A stretch of 58,018 bases of DNA from Amycolatopsis thailandensis (GTDB lineage: Bacteria; Actinomycetota; Actinomycetes; Mycobacteriales; Pseudonocardiaceae), in assembly GCF_002234405.1 (NCBI RefSeq), contig NZ_NMQT01000097.1:1-58018 (forward strand), given 5' to 3'. Shown piece by piece: positions 16,241 through 24,179 of the stretch. The position numbers and the translations under genes are program-made. Positions within the stretch are counted from its first letter, which is position 1; every line of letters starts with the position of its first letter. A model generated the notes under the pieces. That model was not told where the DNA came from. It saw only the letters and a list, made by a program, of their open reading frames with translations, and did not search any database.

Positions 16241-17470
16241 CTAGAACCGACCGCAGTTTCCCACCGCCGGTTTCCCGGCGAAACGCTCGCTCAGCCAGTT
16301 CGCCGCGTTGCCTTGGGCACCGGTGATGCCCAGGACGTGGGAGAACACCGGGCTGAACGACGGGATGTCCTGGAAGCGCACGTCGGCGCCCTTGGCGCAC
16401 CAGTCCTTGCCGAGCTGCCTGCCGACGCTCGACGGGATGACGTCGTCGTTCGGCGTGTGTTCGACCAGCACCGGTGCCGCCGGCTTGAGCGTCCCGACGC
16501 GGTTGGCCGCGACGATCCCCCGGAAGGGCTCTTGGTCCAGGTACGCCGAGACCGGGCGCCCGTCCTTGGTCAGCTGGCCGGAGTTCTTGTACATGTACTT
16601 GAAGACGGCGTCCAGCGTGCAGGTGGTGCGCGCCTCGTCGAACAGCTGCTTGCCGGCGTCGTTGGCCAGGTCCAGGATCCCGGCTTCCGGATAGGCCGCG
16701 TTCAGGCCGATCAGCGAGTACCCCAGGAATCCGACGTACATGCCACCGTCGAGGCTCTTCGCGAGGACCGCCTTGTCCGCGGGAGCCGCTCCGACGTAGG
16801 CGCCCTTCAGGTCCAGCTCGGGGGCGTACGCGGGCGCCAGTTCGACGGCCGAAGCCGAAGCGCCGCCACCTTCCGAATAGCCCGCGACACCGACGGGTGA
16901 CGCGGCAGAAAGCCCGGCGCCGGGCAGGCGTTGCGCCGCCCGAAGGACGTCGAGCACGGCGTGCGCTTCGGCCTCCCGCACCACGTACGTGTGTTCACCC
17001 GGCGTCCCGAGTCCCTGGTAGTCGGTCTGGGCCACCGCGAAGCCCTTGTCCAGCAAGGCACTCACGAACGAGCTCTGGAACGACGACACGAAGTCGCCGC
17101 CCTCGCCCGCCAGCGCTTTCGACGGCGCGCATTGATCGCCCATCCCCGCGGTGAACGGCGCGTACGCCACGATCGGGCGTTGTCCCGGCCCGCTCCACGC
17201 CTTGTCCGGCACCAGGACCGTGCCCGTCACCGGGATCGCGCGGTTCGCGGTGTCCCGGCTCAGGTACATGACCCGGGTCGACTTCGCGCCGGTGAACTTC
17301 GACGGCAACGTCTTGAGCACGTCGCCGTCGGCACCCGGAGGAAGCGGTGACGGTGGCTCGTAGAAACCGGGGTCGGCGCCGGCGGGAGCCGCGACGAAGG
17401 ACAACAGGGCGGCGGTCACCACGCTGGTCACCAGGGCACGCCGAAGGGAGAGCCGGGAAGAAAAGCGCAT
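16241..17470 (-). CDS. Secretory lipase (LIP/CAL-A-type alpha/beta hydrolase)
   Basis: 409 residues with a signal peptide (RALVTSVVTAALLSFVAAPA, cleavage near AGA-DP). The nucleophile is in GYSEGGGA; Asp in EHTPNDDVIP and His near FSHVLG complete the triad. DYQGLGTPGEHTYVV matches the secretory-lipase family, which hydrolyses lipid esters outside the cell; several Cys could form disulfides. ATG 17470 is chosen with GGGG six bases upstream; GTG 17482 is an alternative. A strong hairpin lies just upstream. Confidence 0.85.
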   Translation of the reverse strand: MRFSSRLSLRRALVTSVVTAALLSFVAAPAGADPGFYEPPSPLPPGADGDVLKTLPSKFTGAKSTRVMYLSRDTANRAIPVTGTVLVPDKAWSGPGQRPIVAYAPFTAGMGDQCAPSKALAGEGGDFVSSFQSSFVSALLDKGFAVAQTDYQGLGTPGEHTYVVREAEAHAVLDVLRAAQRLPGAGLSAASPVGVAGYSEGGGASASAVELAPAYAPELDLKGAYVGAAPADKAVLAKSLDGGMYVGFLGYSLIGLNAAYPEAGILDLANDAGKQLFDEARTTCTLDAVFKYMYKNSGQLTKDGRPVSAYLDQEPFRGIVAANRVGTLKPAAPVLVEHTPNDDVIPSSVGRQLGKDWCAKGADVRFQDIPSFSPVFSHVLGITGAQGNAANWLSERFAGKPAVGNCGRF

Positions 17471-17492
17471 GCTGAACCCCACTGATGAGTTC

Positions 17493-17525
17493 GGTTTCCT
17501 CTCGCCGGATCAGCGAGAGGAAACC
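17493..17525. promoter_or_regulatory. 13-bp inverted repeat just upstream of the lipase gene
   Basis: GGTTTCCTCTCGC (17493-17505) is an exact reverse complement of 17513-17525, with a 7-nt loop. It begins 23 nt before the lipase ATG, so it is in the promoter or 5' untranslated region and could be an operator or an mRNA hairpin that affects translation. Confidence 0.5.
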
Positions 17526-17654
17526 CACAGTGGAGGTGGGCGAGAGGGCCGTCAACCAGCGGTTTCGAGCCTTGTCAGCTCGCTGAGCACGCGTTTCCGC
17601 GTTTTTGTGATCCGCCGTCGTGTCTCCGCGCCGCGCGGCCCGAAGGCCCTGAAA

Positions 17655-17696
17655 CGCCCGAAGGCCCCCACCCGGATCGGATGGAGGCCTTCGGCG
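17655..17696 (-). terminator. Rho-independent terminator of the cold-shock gene
   Basis: Read on the minus strand, CGCCGAAGGCC and GGCCTTCGGGCG form a stem and TTTCAGGG follows; a T-run (GACTTTTTTC) also sits between the stop codon and the stem. Location right after the cold-shock gene supports the call. Confidence 0.7.
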
Positions 17697-17705
17697 TGAA
17701 AAAAG

Positions 17706-17909
17706 TCAGATGGCGACGACGCGCTGGGCCTGCGGGCCCTTCTGACCTTGGCCGATCTCGAACTCGACGCGCTGCCCTTCGTCCAGGGACTTGAAGCCAG
17801 TGCCCTGAATCTCCGAGTAGTGCACGAAAACGTCCGGTCCGCCGTCGTCCTGAGCGATGAAGCCGAAGCCCTTTTCGCCGTTGAACCACTTAACGCTGCC
17901 CTGAGCCAT
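17706..17909 (-). CDS. Cold-shock domain protein (CspA family)
   Basis: 67 residues, the standard cold-shock domain length. RNP1-like KGFGFI and RNP2-like VFVHYSEI motifs are present; it begins MAQGSVKWFNGEKGFGFI. It is a cytosolic single-strand nucleic acid chaperone. The ATG follows AGCAGGTAAAAAAGT. It stands alone with its own terminator, as such genes usually do in actinomycetes. Confidence 0.95.
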   Translation of the reverse strand: MAQGSVKWFNGEKGFGFIAQDDGGPDVFVHYSEIQGTGFKSLDEGQRVEFEIGQGQKGPQAQRVVAI

Positions 17910-18083
17910 ACTTTTTTACCTGCTCTTCATAGCGAGTCTGAGCCCATTCGATGCCCCGATCTCGCCCGTCATTCTCGCAGGTCTTGTCGCTTCGCACACC
18001 TCCCCGTGCCGAATTCGTGCGAATTCCCAGGTCAGAGTCACCCTTGGCGAGTCGGCCGGATGGTCAGGTCCCCGCGCGAAGGC

Positions 18084-18108
18084 TTGACCTTGACCCTGCG
18101 TCAGGGTC
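18084..18108 (+). promoter_or_regulatory. Probable MerR operator upstream of the alpha/beta hydrolase
   Basis: TTGACC (18084-18089) precedes the perfect inverted repeat GACCCTG-CGT-CAGGGTC (18092-18108). The arrangement is like the spacer dyad of MerR promoters, and a MerR gene lies two genes' length downstream in the same unit. No good -10 is visible and the ATG is only 14 nt away, so a leaderless or short-leader transcript is implied. Confidence 0.6.
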
Positions 18109-18121
18109 CGAGCCTTGCCGT

Positions 18122-18955
18122 ATGACGCACACACCACCCCTCGGAGGGTTCCAGGAGATCGACGGCCGCCGCCTCTTCGCGCACCGGTCGGGCGGCGGCG
18201 GGCCTGCCGTCGTGTTCCTGCCGGGCGCGAGCGCGGTCGGCCTGGACTACTTCGGCGTCCAGCAGGAGGTCTCGCGGTTCACCACCGCCGTGCTGTACGA
18301 CCGCGGCGGCACGGGCTACAGCGATCCCCTGCCGCTGCCGCGCACCGCCACCGCGGTCGCCACGGAACTGCGTGAGCTGCTGCTCGCCCTGGACGTCACC
18401 GCCCCGTACGTCCTGGCGGCGCATTCCCTCGGCGGCTTCTACGCGCATCGGTTCGCGCAGCTCCACCCGCACGAGGTCGCCGGGCTGGTCTTCCTGGACG
18501 CCCTCCACCCGGAGTGGGACGACTTCATGCCGCCCGCCGCGAGCCTGGCCCAGGCCGAGCGGCCGTCGCCGGAGCCCGACCGAGCGGCCCTTCGCGAGAT
18601 GTACGCCGAGCTGCGCGCGGCCTATCCGGAAGGCCTTCGCGAAGCCCTGGTCGAGGCCAAGGTGAGCGACGAATGGCTCCGCGCCGGCGCCGCCGAGCGC
18701 ACCGGGCTGACCGGCCTCGCCGCCGAACTGCGGGCCGGGCCGGGACTCCCCGACGTCCCGGTCGTCGCGCTCACCGTCGCGGGCGCCGGCCGGACCGAGC
18801 TCGACGAAGCCAAGACGAAGCTGGACGCGGCCGTGGTGAGCGGGTTTTCCCGCGGGGAGCAGCGCGTCCTCACCGGCACGCTCCATCACCGGCTCTGCTT
18901 CGACCGCCCCGATGCCGTGGTCCAGGCGATCCGCGACGTCGTCGGTCGCTCCTAG
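18122..18955 (+). CDS. Alpha/beta hydrolase
   Basis: 277 residues, cytosolic. The oxyanion region is VVFLPGASAVGLDYF, YDRGGTGYSDP matches the family's conserved loop, the nucleophile is in AHSLGGF, Asp follows in VFLDALHP or VAGAGRTEL, and the late TGTLHHRL supplies the His. Similar proteins are esterases, epoxide hydrolases or haloperoxidase-like enzymes; the substrate is unknown. It is followed 32 nt later by a MerR gene that probably regulates it through the operator at 18084-18108. Confidence 0.82.
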   Translation: MTHTPPLGGFQEIDGRRLFAHRSGGGGPAVVFLPGASAVGLDYFGVQQEVSRFTTAVLYDRGGTGYSDPLPLPRTATAVATELRELLLALDVTAPYVLAAHSLGGFYAHRFAQLHPHEVAGLVFLDALHPEWDDFMPPAASLAQAERPSPEPDRAALREMYAELRAAYPEGLREALVEAKVSDEWLRAGAAERTGLTGLAAELRAGPGLPDVPVVALTVAGAGRTELDEAKTKLDAAVVSGFSRGEQRVLTGTLHHRLCFDRPDAVVQAIRDVVGRS

Positions 18956-18987
18956 ACTCGGCGGTGTTCCCGGAACCAGGAGGACAG

Positions 18988-19734
18988 GTGCTCACGATCG
19001 GCCAGCTCGCCGCGACCGCGGGCGTGACCGTGCGCGCCGTCCGCCACTACCACCACGTCGGCCTGCTGCCCGAGCCCGAACGCGACGCCTCCGGATATCG
19101 CCGGTACAGCGCGCAGGCGGCCGTGGACCTCATCCGGATCGGGACCCTCGCCGACGCCGGGGTGCCGCTGGCCCGCGTCGACGCGCTGCTGCACGCCCAG
19201 CCCGCCGAATTCGCCGCCGCCATCACCGAGATCGACGCCGAACTGCGGCGCAAGATCGACAGGCTCGCCGAAAACCGCCTCCGGATCGCCGAACTGACCG
19301 GCGGCGAACGGCTCGTCCTGCCGCCCGGCGTGGTCGCCCTCCTGGATCGGATGCGCGGCCTGGGTGTGAGCGAGCAGCGGGTGCTGCTGGAACGCGACGC
19401 GTGGATCCTGATGCGGGCGCTGGATCCGCGCGCCGTGCCGGAGCGGCTTCGGGACAAGAACGCCGCATTCGACGACCCCGAGACATTGCGGGTCTATCTG
19501 GCCTGCGATCAGGCTGTCGGCTGGGATCCGCGTGATCCGCGGCTGGACGGGCTCATCGACGACCTCGACGCCTGGGAGATCGAGCACGAGCGGGACGGTG
19601 GGCGGCCGGGATACCGGGAGCTGGTCGTCTCCCGGATCTCCGAGGCGTCACCGGCGTGGCGACGCGTCGTCGACGAACTCACCCACCGCGCCCTGCGGCG
19701 TCAGTGCGCGTCCGGCTCCGAGCCGATCCGGTAG
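18988..19734 (+). CDS. MerR-family regulator with C-terminal effector domain
   Basis: 248 residues: a MerR winged helix (TIGQLAATAGVTVRAVRHYH), coiled coil to about residue 100, then about 140 residues containing LLDRMRGLGVSEQRV and ACDQAVGWDPRDPRLD that look like the C-terminal domain of multidrug/TipA-like MerR proteins. GTG 18988 has ACCAGGAGG upstream. It is co-directional with the alpha/beta hydrolase and likely autoregulates the pair. Its last 34 nt overlap the 3' end of the convergent permease gene. Confidence 0.85.
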   Translation: MLTIGQLAATAGVTVRAVRHYHHVGLLPEPERDASGYRRYSAQAAVDLIRIGTLADAGVPLARVDALLHAQPAEFAAAITEIDAELRRKIDRLAENRLRIAELTGGERLVLPPGVVALLDRMRGLGVSEQRVLLERDAWILMRALDPRAVPERLRDKNAAFDDPETLRVYLACDQAVGWDPRDPRLDGLIDDLDAWEIEHERDGGRPGYRELVVSRISEASPAWRRVVDELTHRALRRQCASGSEPIR

Positions 19735-21224
19735 TGCACGGGGCGGCCGTCCGCGTCCCGCACCGGGACCGGCTTGCCCTCGGCGTCCACGATCTTGCCG
19801 TCGACGATCTTGTCGCCGTTCTTGAGCTGGGACAGGGCTTTGAGGTCGGAGTAGTCGATCACTCGCGTAGCCGTCGCGAACACCGACGGGTCGCTGCCCG
19901 CCTTGCCCGGCTTCAGATGGTTGAACACCAGGTTCAGTACGACGGCCAAGAGCGCGGCGGAGCTGATCCCCGAATGGAAGATCGTACCGACCCACGCCGG
20001 GAAATGGTGGTAGAAGTCCGGAATCGCGATCGGGACCATGCCTAGACCGACCGAGGCGGCGACGATGACGAGGTTCAGGTTACCGTCGTAGTCCACCTTG
20101 GACAGAGTCTTGATGCCTGACGCCGCGACCGTGCCGAACAGCACGAGACCGGCGCCGCCCAGGACCGGGTAAGGGATCGCGGCGACCACCCGGCCGAGGA
20201 TCGGGAGCATCCCGAGTACCAGCAGGACCACACCTCCGGCGGTCACCACGAACCTGCTCCGGACCCCGGTGATCGCGACCAGGCCGACGTTCTGGGCGAA
20301 CGCGCTCTGGGTGAAACCGTTGAAGACCGGCGCGATCGCCGAGGACGCCATGTCGGCGCGCAGGCCGTCGCCGATCCGGCGCCTGCCGACCCGCGTGCCG
20401 ACGATCTCGCCCACCGCGAGGAGGTCGGCCGTGGTCTCGGTGAGGGTCACCAGCACGACGATGGACATCGACACGATCGCGGCGATGTCGAAGGTCGGCG
20501 CGCCGAAGCCGAACGGTGTCGGCAACGCGAAGATCGGGCCGTCCCCGACCTCGGAGAAATCGGCCTTGCCCAGCAGGGCGGCCAGCACGGTCCCCACCAC
20601 GATCGACAGCAGGATCGACAGGCGCGAGATCGCCGGGACCGCGACCTTGCTGAGCACCAGCACGATCGCGAGGGTCAGCGCGGCCAGCCCGATGTTGGAG
20701 ACCGAGCCGAAGTCCGGCGCCTTGTCGTTGTTGCCCATCGCCCACTTGGCCGCGACCGGCATCAGGCTGAGCCCGATCACCGTGATCACCGTCCCGGTGA
20801 CGACCGGCGGGAAGTACTTCACCAGCCGGGAGAACACCGGCGTGATGAGCAGGCCGAGCACCGACGAGGCGATCACGGAGCCGAACACCGCCGGGAGTCC
20901 GCCGTCGGCCACGATCGCGGTCATCGTCGCCACTCCGGCGAAGGAAGTGCCCTGGACCAGCGGCAGCCGCGAACCGAAGAACGGCACGCCGTACGACTGC
21001 AGGATCGTCGCCAGCCCGCCGATGAACAGGCACGACGCGACGAGCAGCCCGATCTCGGCGGGCGAGACGCCCGCGGCGCCGCCGATGATCAGCGGTGGCG
21101 CGATGATCCCGCCGTACATCGTCAGGACGTGCTGGAAGCCGTAAGTGAAACTCTTGCCGATCCCGAGCCGTTCGTCCTCGGGCCCACCCCTCGCGGCCGC
21201 TGCGGTCTGCGTCCTCTTCACCAT
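19701..21224 (-). CDS. NCS2-family nucleobase:cation symporter (uracil/xanthine permease-like)
   Basis: 507 residues with about 12-14 hydrophobic helices. It begins with LGIGKSFTYGFQHVLTMYGG, and QHVLTMYGG is characteristic of NCS2. The substrate-binding signature is FAQNVGLVAITGV (Q/E-N-x-G-x4-T), and LTETTADLLAVGEI supplies the conserved acidic residue. About 60 C-terminal residues after HLKPG form a hydrophilic tail longer than usual. It imports a purine or pyrimidine with H+ or Na+. It diverges from a cytosine-deaminase-like amidohydrolase, which suggests a nucleobase salvage or degradation unit. Confidence 0.88.
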   Translation of the reverse strand: MVKRTQTAAAARGGPEDERLGIGKSFTYGFQHVLTMYGGIIAPPLIIGGAAGVSPAEIGLLVASCLFIGGLATILQSYGVPFFGSRLPLVQGTSFAGVATMTAIVADGGLPAVFGSVIASSVLGLLITPVFSRLVKYFPPVVTGTVITVIGLSLMPVAAKWAMGNNDKAPDFGSVSNIGLAALTLAIVLVLSKVAVPAISRLSILLSIVVGTVLAALLGKADFSEVGDGPIFALPTPFGFGAPTFDIAAIVSMSIVVLVTLTETTADLLAVGEIVGTRVGRRRIGDGLRADMASSAIAPVFNGFTQSAFAQNVGLVAITGVRSRFVVTAGGVVLLVLGMLPILGRVVAAIPYPVLGGAGLVLFGTVAASGIKTLSKVDYDGNLNLVIVAASVGLGMVPIAIPDFYHHFPAWVGTIFHSGISSAALLAVVLNLVFNHLKPGKAGSDPSVFATATRVIDYSDLKALSQLKNGDKIVDGKIVDAEGKPVPVRDADGRPVHYRIGSEPDAH

Positions 21225-21343
21225 GGATCCGCCTCTCGGTAGAAGCGAGCGATGCCGGGCAATTTCAATCTGCGGAGGTTAACTTCCACATAGCAGAACA
21301 ATCAAGACCCGATTTCAGCAGGTGATTGCCACCGGGTACCGGC

Positions 21344-21357
21344 TTTGGTATACCAAA
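21344..21357. promoter_or_regulatory. Operator-like palindrome TTTGGTATACCAAA
   Basis: A perfect 14-bp palindrome in the divergent gap between the permease and amidohydrolase genes, 27 nt before the latter's start. TTGGTATACCAA-type sites are bound by GntR/FadR-type regulators in other bacteria. No regulator gene lies next to it. Confidence 0.6.
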
Positions 21358-21384
21358 TAGGGTTCGTCGAGAGAGGTGTGCTCA

Positions 21385-22596
21385 GTGTTGATCCGGGACG
21401 TCCGCCCCTGGGGTGGACAGCGCAGTGACGTCGAAGTGGCCGATGGCCGGATCACCGCGGTACGGCCGCACGACCCCGCCGCCACGGCGGCGCCCGGCAC
21501 CGTCGAAGGACGCGGGCGGCTGCTGGTCCCGTCGTTCAGCGACGTGCACGTCCACCTGGACTCGACTCGCGTCGGCCTGCCGTTCCGGCCGCACACCGGC
21601 GCGCCGGGCGTGTGGGCGATGATGCTGAACGACCGCGAGAACTGGCGCGACGCCGAGGTTCCACTGCCCGAGCGCGTCGCCGGGACGCTGGAGCGGATGA
21701 TCGCCAACGGCACCACGCGGGTGCGCACCTACGCGCAGGTGGACGTCGACTGCAAGCTGGAGAAGCTCGACGCCGTACTCGCCGCGAAGGAGCGCTTCGC
21801 CGGGCACGCGGACGTCGAGATCATGGCGTTCCCGCAGGCCGGGATCCTGCGCGAACCCGGCACCGTGGACGTGCTGGAGGCTTCGCTGCGCTCGGGCGCC
21901 ACGGTCGTCGGCGGGATCGACCCGTGCTCGTTGGACAAGGACCCCAAGGGGCACCTGGACGTCGTGTTCGGCCTCGCCGAGAAGTACGGCGTCGAGGTGG
22001 ACATCCACCTGCACGAACCTGGCCACCTCGGCGTTTTCTCGACCGATCTGGTGATCGAGCGGGTCCGCGCGCTGGACATGCGCGGCAAGGTGACCATGTC
22101 GCACGCGTACGAACTGGGGTCGGTCTCGGAATCGGTGAGCCGCCGCCTGATCGACACGTTCGCGGAGCTGGACATCGCGATGGCGACCGTCGCACCGTCC
22201 GTCGACGGCCAGCTGTCGCTGGCGGACCTCACGACCGCGGGCGTGCGCGTCGGCCTCGGCGAGGACGGTCAGCGGGATTACTGGAGCCCATACGGCAACT
22301 GCGATCTGCTCGACCGCACCTGGCAACTGGCCTTCACCCACGGTTTCCGTCGCGACGACCTGATCGAAATGGCCCTGGCCGTCGCGACCATGGGCGGCGC
22401 TTCGATCCTGAGCCACGACGTCCCGCGGCTGGCGAGCATCGCCGACCGCCCGGGCGTGGCCGTCGGCGACCGCGCCGACCTGCTGCTGGTGGACGGCGAA
22501 ACCCCGACGAGCGCGGTGATGGACCGCGGCAAGGACCGCACGGTGCTGCACGACGGCGTCGTCGTGGCGGACGGTCTTTCGGTGGTCGAGCTCTAG
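21385..22596 (+). CDS. Amidohydrolase, cytosine deaminase-like
   Basis: 403 residues of the metal-dependent amidohydrolase superfamily. SFSDVHVHLDST gives the first HxH metal pair, DIHLHEPGHLG and TMSHAYEL give later His ligands, and GLGEDGQRDYW gives the catalytic Asp. The N- and C-terminal beta segments form the usual composite domain (ADGRITAV; VAVGDRADLLLVDGE). It probably hydrolyses a cyclic amine such as cytosine or a related base. GTG 21385 is chosen with GAGAGAGG upstream; GTG 21376 is possible. The facing nucleobase permease supports the role. Confidence 0.82.
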   Translation: MLIRDVRPWGGQRSDVEVADGRITAVRPHDPAATAAPGTVEGRGRLLVPSFSDVHVHLDSTRVGLPFRPHTGAPGVWAMMLNDRENWRDAEVPLPERVAGTLERMIANGTTRVRTYAQVDVDCKLEKLDAVLAAKERFAGHADVEIMAFPQAGILREPGTVDVLEASLRSGATVVGGIDPCSLDKDPKGHLDVVFGLAEKYGVEVDIHLHEPGHLGVFSTDLVIERVRALDMRGKVTMSHAYELGSVSESVSRRLIDTFAELDIAMATVAPSVDGQLSLADLTTAGVRVGLGEDGQRDYWSPYGNCDLLDRTWQLAFTHGFRRDDLIEMALAVATMGGASILSHDVPRLASIADRPGVAVGDRADLLLVDGETPTSAVMDRGKDRTVLHDGVVVADGLSVVEL

Positions 22597-23504
22597 AGTT
22601 CGCCCGCTCGCTCGTACAGCTTCCGCACCGGCTCGGTCAACGCGGCGCCGCTGAGGTCCGTCGTCACGCCGTCCTCGGTCATCGTCCCCCGGCTCGTGAC
22701 ACTGAAGATGGTGCCCTTGCCGGTGGCGGGATCGAAGTTCCGCAGCCACGGACCGCCACTGGAGCCGCCCGCGAGGTCGCAATCGGTGTTCCACGTCGCG
22801 TTGACGGAGTTCTCCTTGAACGTGGCGGGTCGCTCGCAAGAGAACAACGCCTCACCACCGGCCGCCTTCGACACCGGGTAGCCGAACATGGTCGTGTCCA
22901 CAGTGGACGGAAGCTTCTCGAACGAGATGTTCTGGGTGCCCGCGACGTCGGCGACGTGGTGACCGTCGACCGGATCCAGGGCGATCACCGCGTCGTCGTC
23001 CGACCCGCTCATCGGCCCCGAATACGTGCTGGACCAGGCGAAGGCTCGAGCCGCGAACACCCCGTGCGGCGCTTCGCCGTGGTCGTAACCCGGGACGAAC
23101 ACGACGTTGACGATCTTGATCGGGTTGTCGAACCGGTCCAGCCCGCCGTTCACGCAGTGCCCGGCGGTGAAGGCGACATCCTTGCTGGAGCTGGGAACCA
23201 CGGTCGCCGTGCAGGATCCGTCGACCCCGGGCCGGGCGGTGAAGAACAGCCGCCCGACCCCCGACGGCACCGGCCCCTCCCATTCGCGGCCGATCTTCTC
23301 GGCGGGCGGCAACTCGTCGTCACCCACCCACTGACGCATCCGCTCCGGCGTCCAATGCGCCAGCGCCGCCGCCCGGTCGGCCTCGCTCACCGTGGTCACC
23401 ACCTGGTCGTCGGCCGCGGACGCAGGCGCGGCGACCACCGCCGTCGCGGCGCCCAGAGCGGCCGAGAGGGCGACGACACGGCGAGTTGCGCGCTTCAAGT
23501 CCAT
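22593..23504 (-). CDS. Secreted trypsin-like serine protease
   Basis: 303 residues with a signal peptide (about 1-31, ending APASAA). The chymotrypsin-fold triad is visible: His in AFTAGHCVNGG, Asp in GSDDDAVIAL and Ser in DLAGGSSGGPW. Cys pairs are present around the His (SCTAT to GHC) and Ser (SCERP to DCDL), as in V8/streptogrisin-like extracellular proteases. A 60-residue N-terminal stretch before the catalytic domain may be a short propeptide. The gene is convergent with the amidohydrolase, sharing 4 nt. The start at 23504 gives the cleanest signal peptide. Confidence 0.87.
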   Translation of the reverse strand: MDLKRATRRVVALSAALGAATAVVAAPASAADDQVVTTVSEADRAAALAHWTPERMRQWVGDDELPPAEKIGREWEGPVPSGVGRLFFTARPGVDGSCTATVVPSSSKDVAFTAGHCVNGGLDRFDNPIKIVNVVFVPGYDHGEAPHGVFAARAFAWSSTYSGPMSGSDDDAVIALDPVDGHHVADVAGTQNISFEKLPSTVDTTMFGYPVSKAAGGEALFSCERPATFKENSVNATWNTDCDLAGGSSGGPWLRNFDPATGKGTIFSVTSRGTMTEDGVTTDLSGAALTEPVRKLYERAGEL

Positions 23505-23546
23505 GATCAAGAGACGCACCGGACGCCGGGAAGGTTGTTCACCGGA

Positions 23547-24167
23547 TCAGGCGCCGTCGGCGAAACCCTTCAGCTGATCGGCTTCCAGCTTTTCGAGCGT
23601 CCGTCGCAGCCAGCCGATCTCGGCGCTCGCCATGGCCCGCTGGTAGTCCGCGTCGACGAGGTGGATCGAGTCCACAGAGCCGTCGAAATCGGCCAGCCGG
23701 GCGTCGATCTCGGTCTCGAAGCCGGCGAGGCTCCGTTCGCAGGTCTCGAGCCGCTCGCGCAACGCGGCCACCGCCTCGGATTTCGAGATCGACGCCACGA
23801 ACGCCAGCGCCGCGGGGAACTCCGGGTACTCCACGGCGGGAACCCGCAGCATTTCGCGCACCCACTCCTTGGACACCTGGACACCGCGCTCGGTGGTACG
23901 GAAAACGGTGCGCTCCGGACGGTTCTCGTGCTTGGCCGTCTCGTGCACGGCGATCAGCCCGTCGCGCTCCAGCCTGCGCATCGTCTGATAGATCGCGTTT
24001 CGCTGACTGACGTTGATGACACGGTCCTTGTCCCAATCGACGATCCGCTGACGCAGCCCGTACGGATGCTTGGGTTCCACGGCGAGCAGCAGCAGGACGG
24101 CCATGGCCAGTGGAGAACGGCGGACTGTCGCCGTGTCCGTCTCCTCGTCGTTCGGATGTCCAGTCAC
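23547..24167 (-). CDS. PadR-family transcriptional regulator
   Basis: 206 residues: an N-terminal winged helix (LAMAVLLLLAVEPKHPYGLR to NAIYQTMRRLERDGLI) and a C-terminal helical dimerisation domain ending DYQRAMASAEIGWLRRTLEK, typical of the Vir-like PadR subgroup. It starts at GTG 24167, 12 nt after the monooxygenase gene on the same strand, so it is probably the repressor of that operon. PadR proteins release DNA on binding phenolic or drug-like compounds, which would suit an aromatic hydroxylase. Confidence 0.87.
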   Translation of the reverse strand: MTGHPNDEETDTATVRRSPLAMAVLLLLAVEPKHPYGLRQRIVDWDKDRVINVSQRNAIYQTMRRLERDGLIAVHETAKHENRPERTVFRTTERGVQVSKEWVREMLRVPAVEYPEFPAALAFVASISKSEAVAALRERLETCERSLAGFETEIDARLADFDGSVDSIHLVDADYQRAMASAEIGWLRRTLEKLEADQLKGFADGA

Positions 24168-24179
24168 GGATCAATCATT

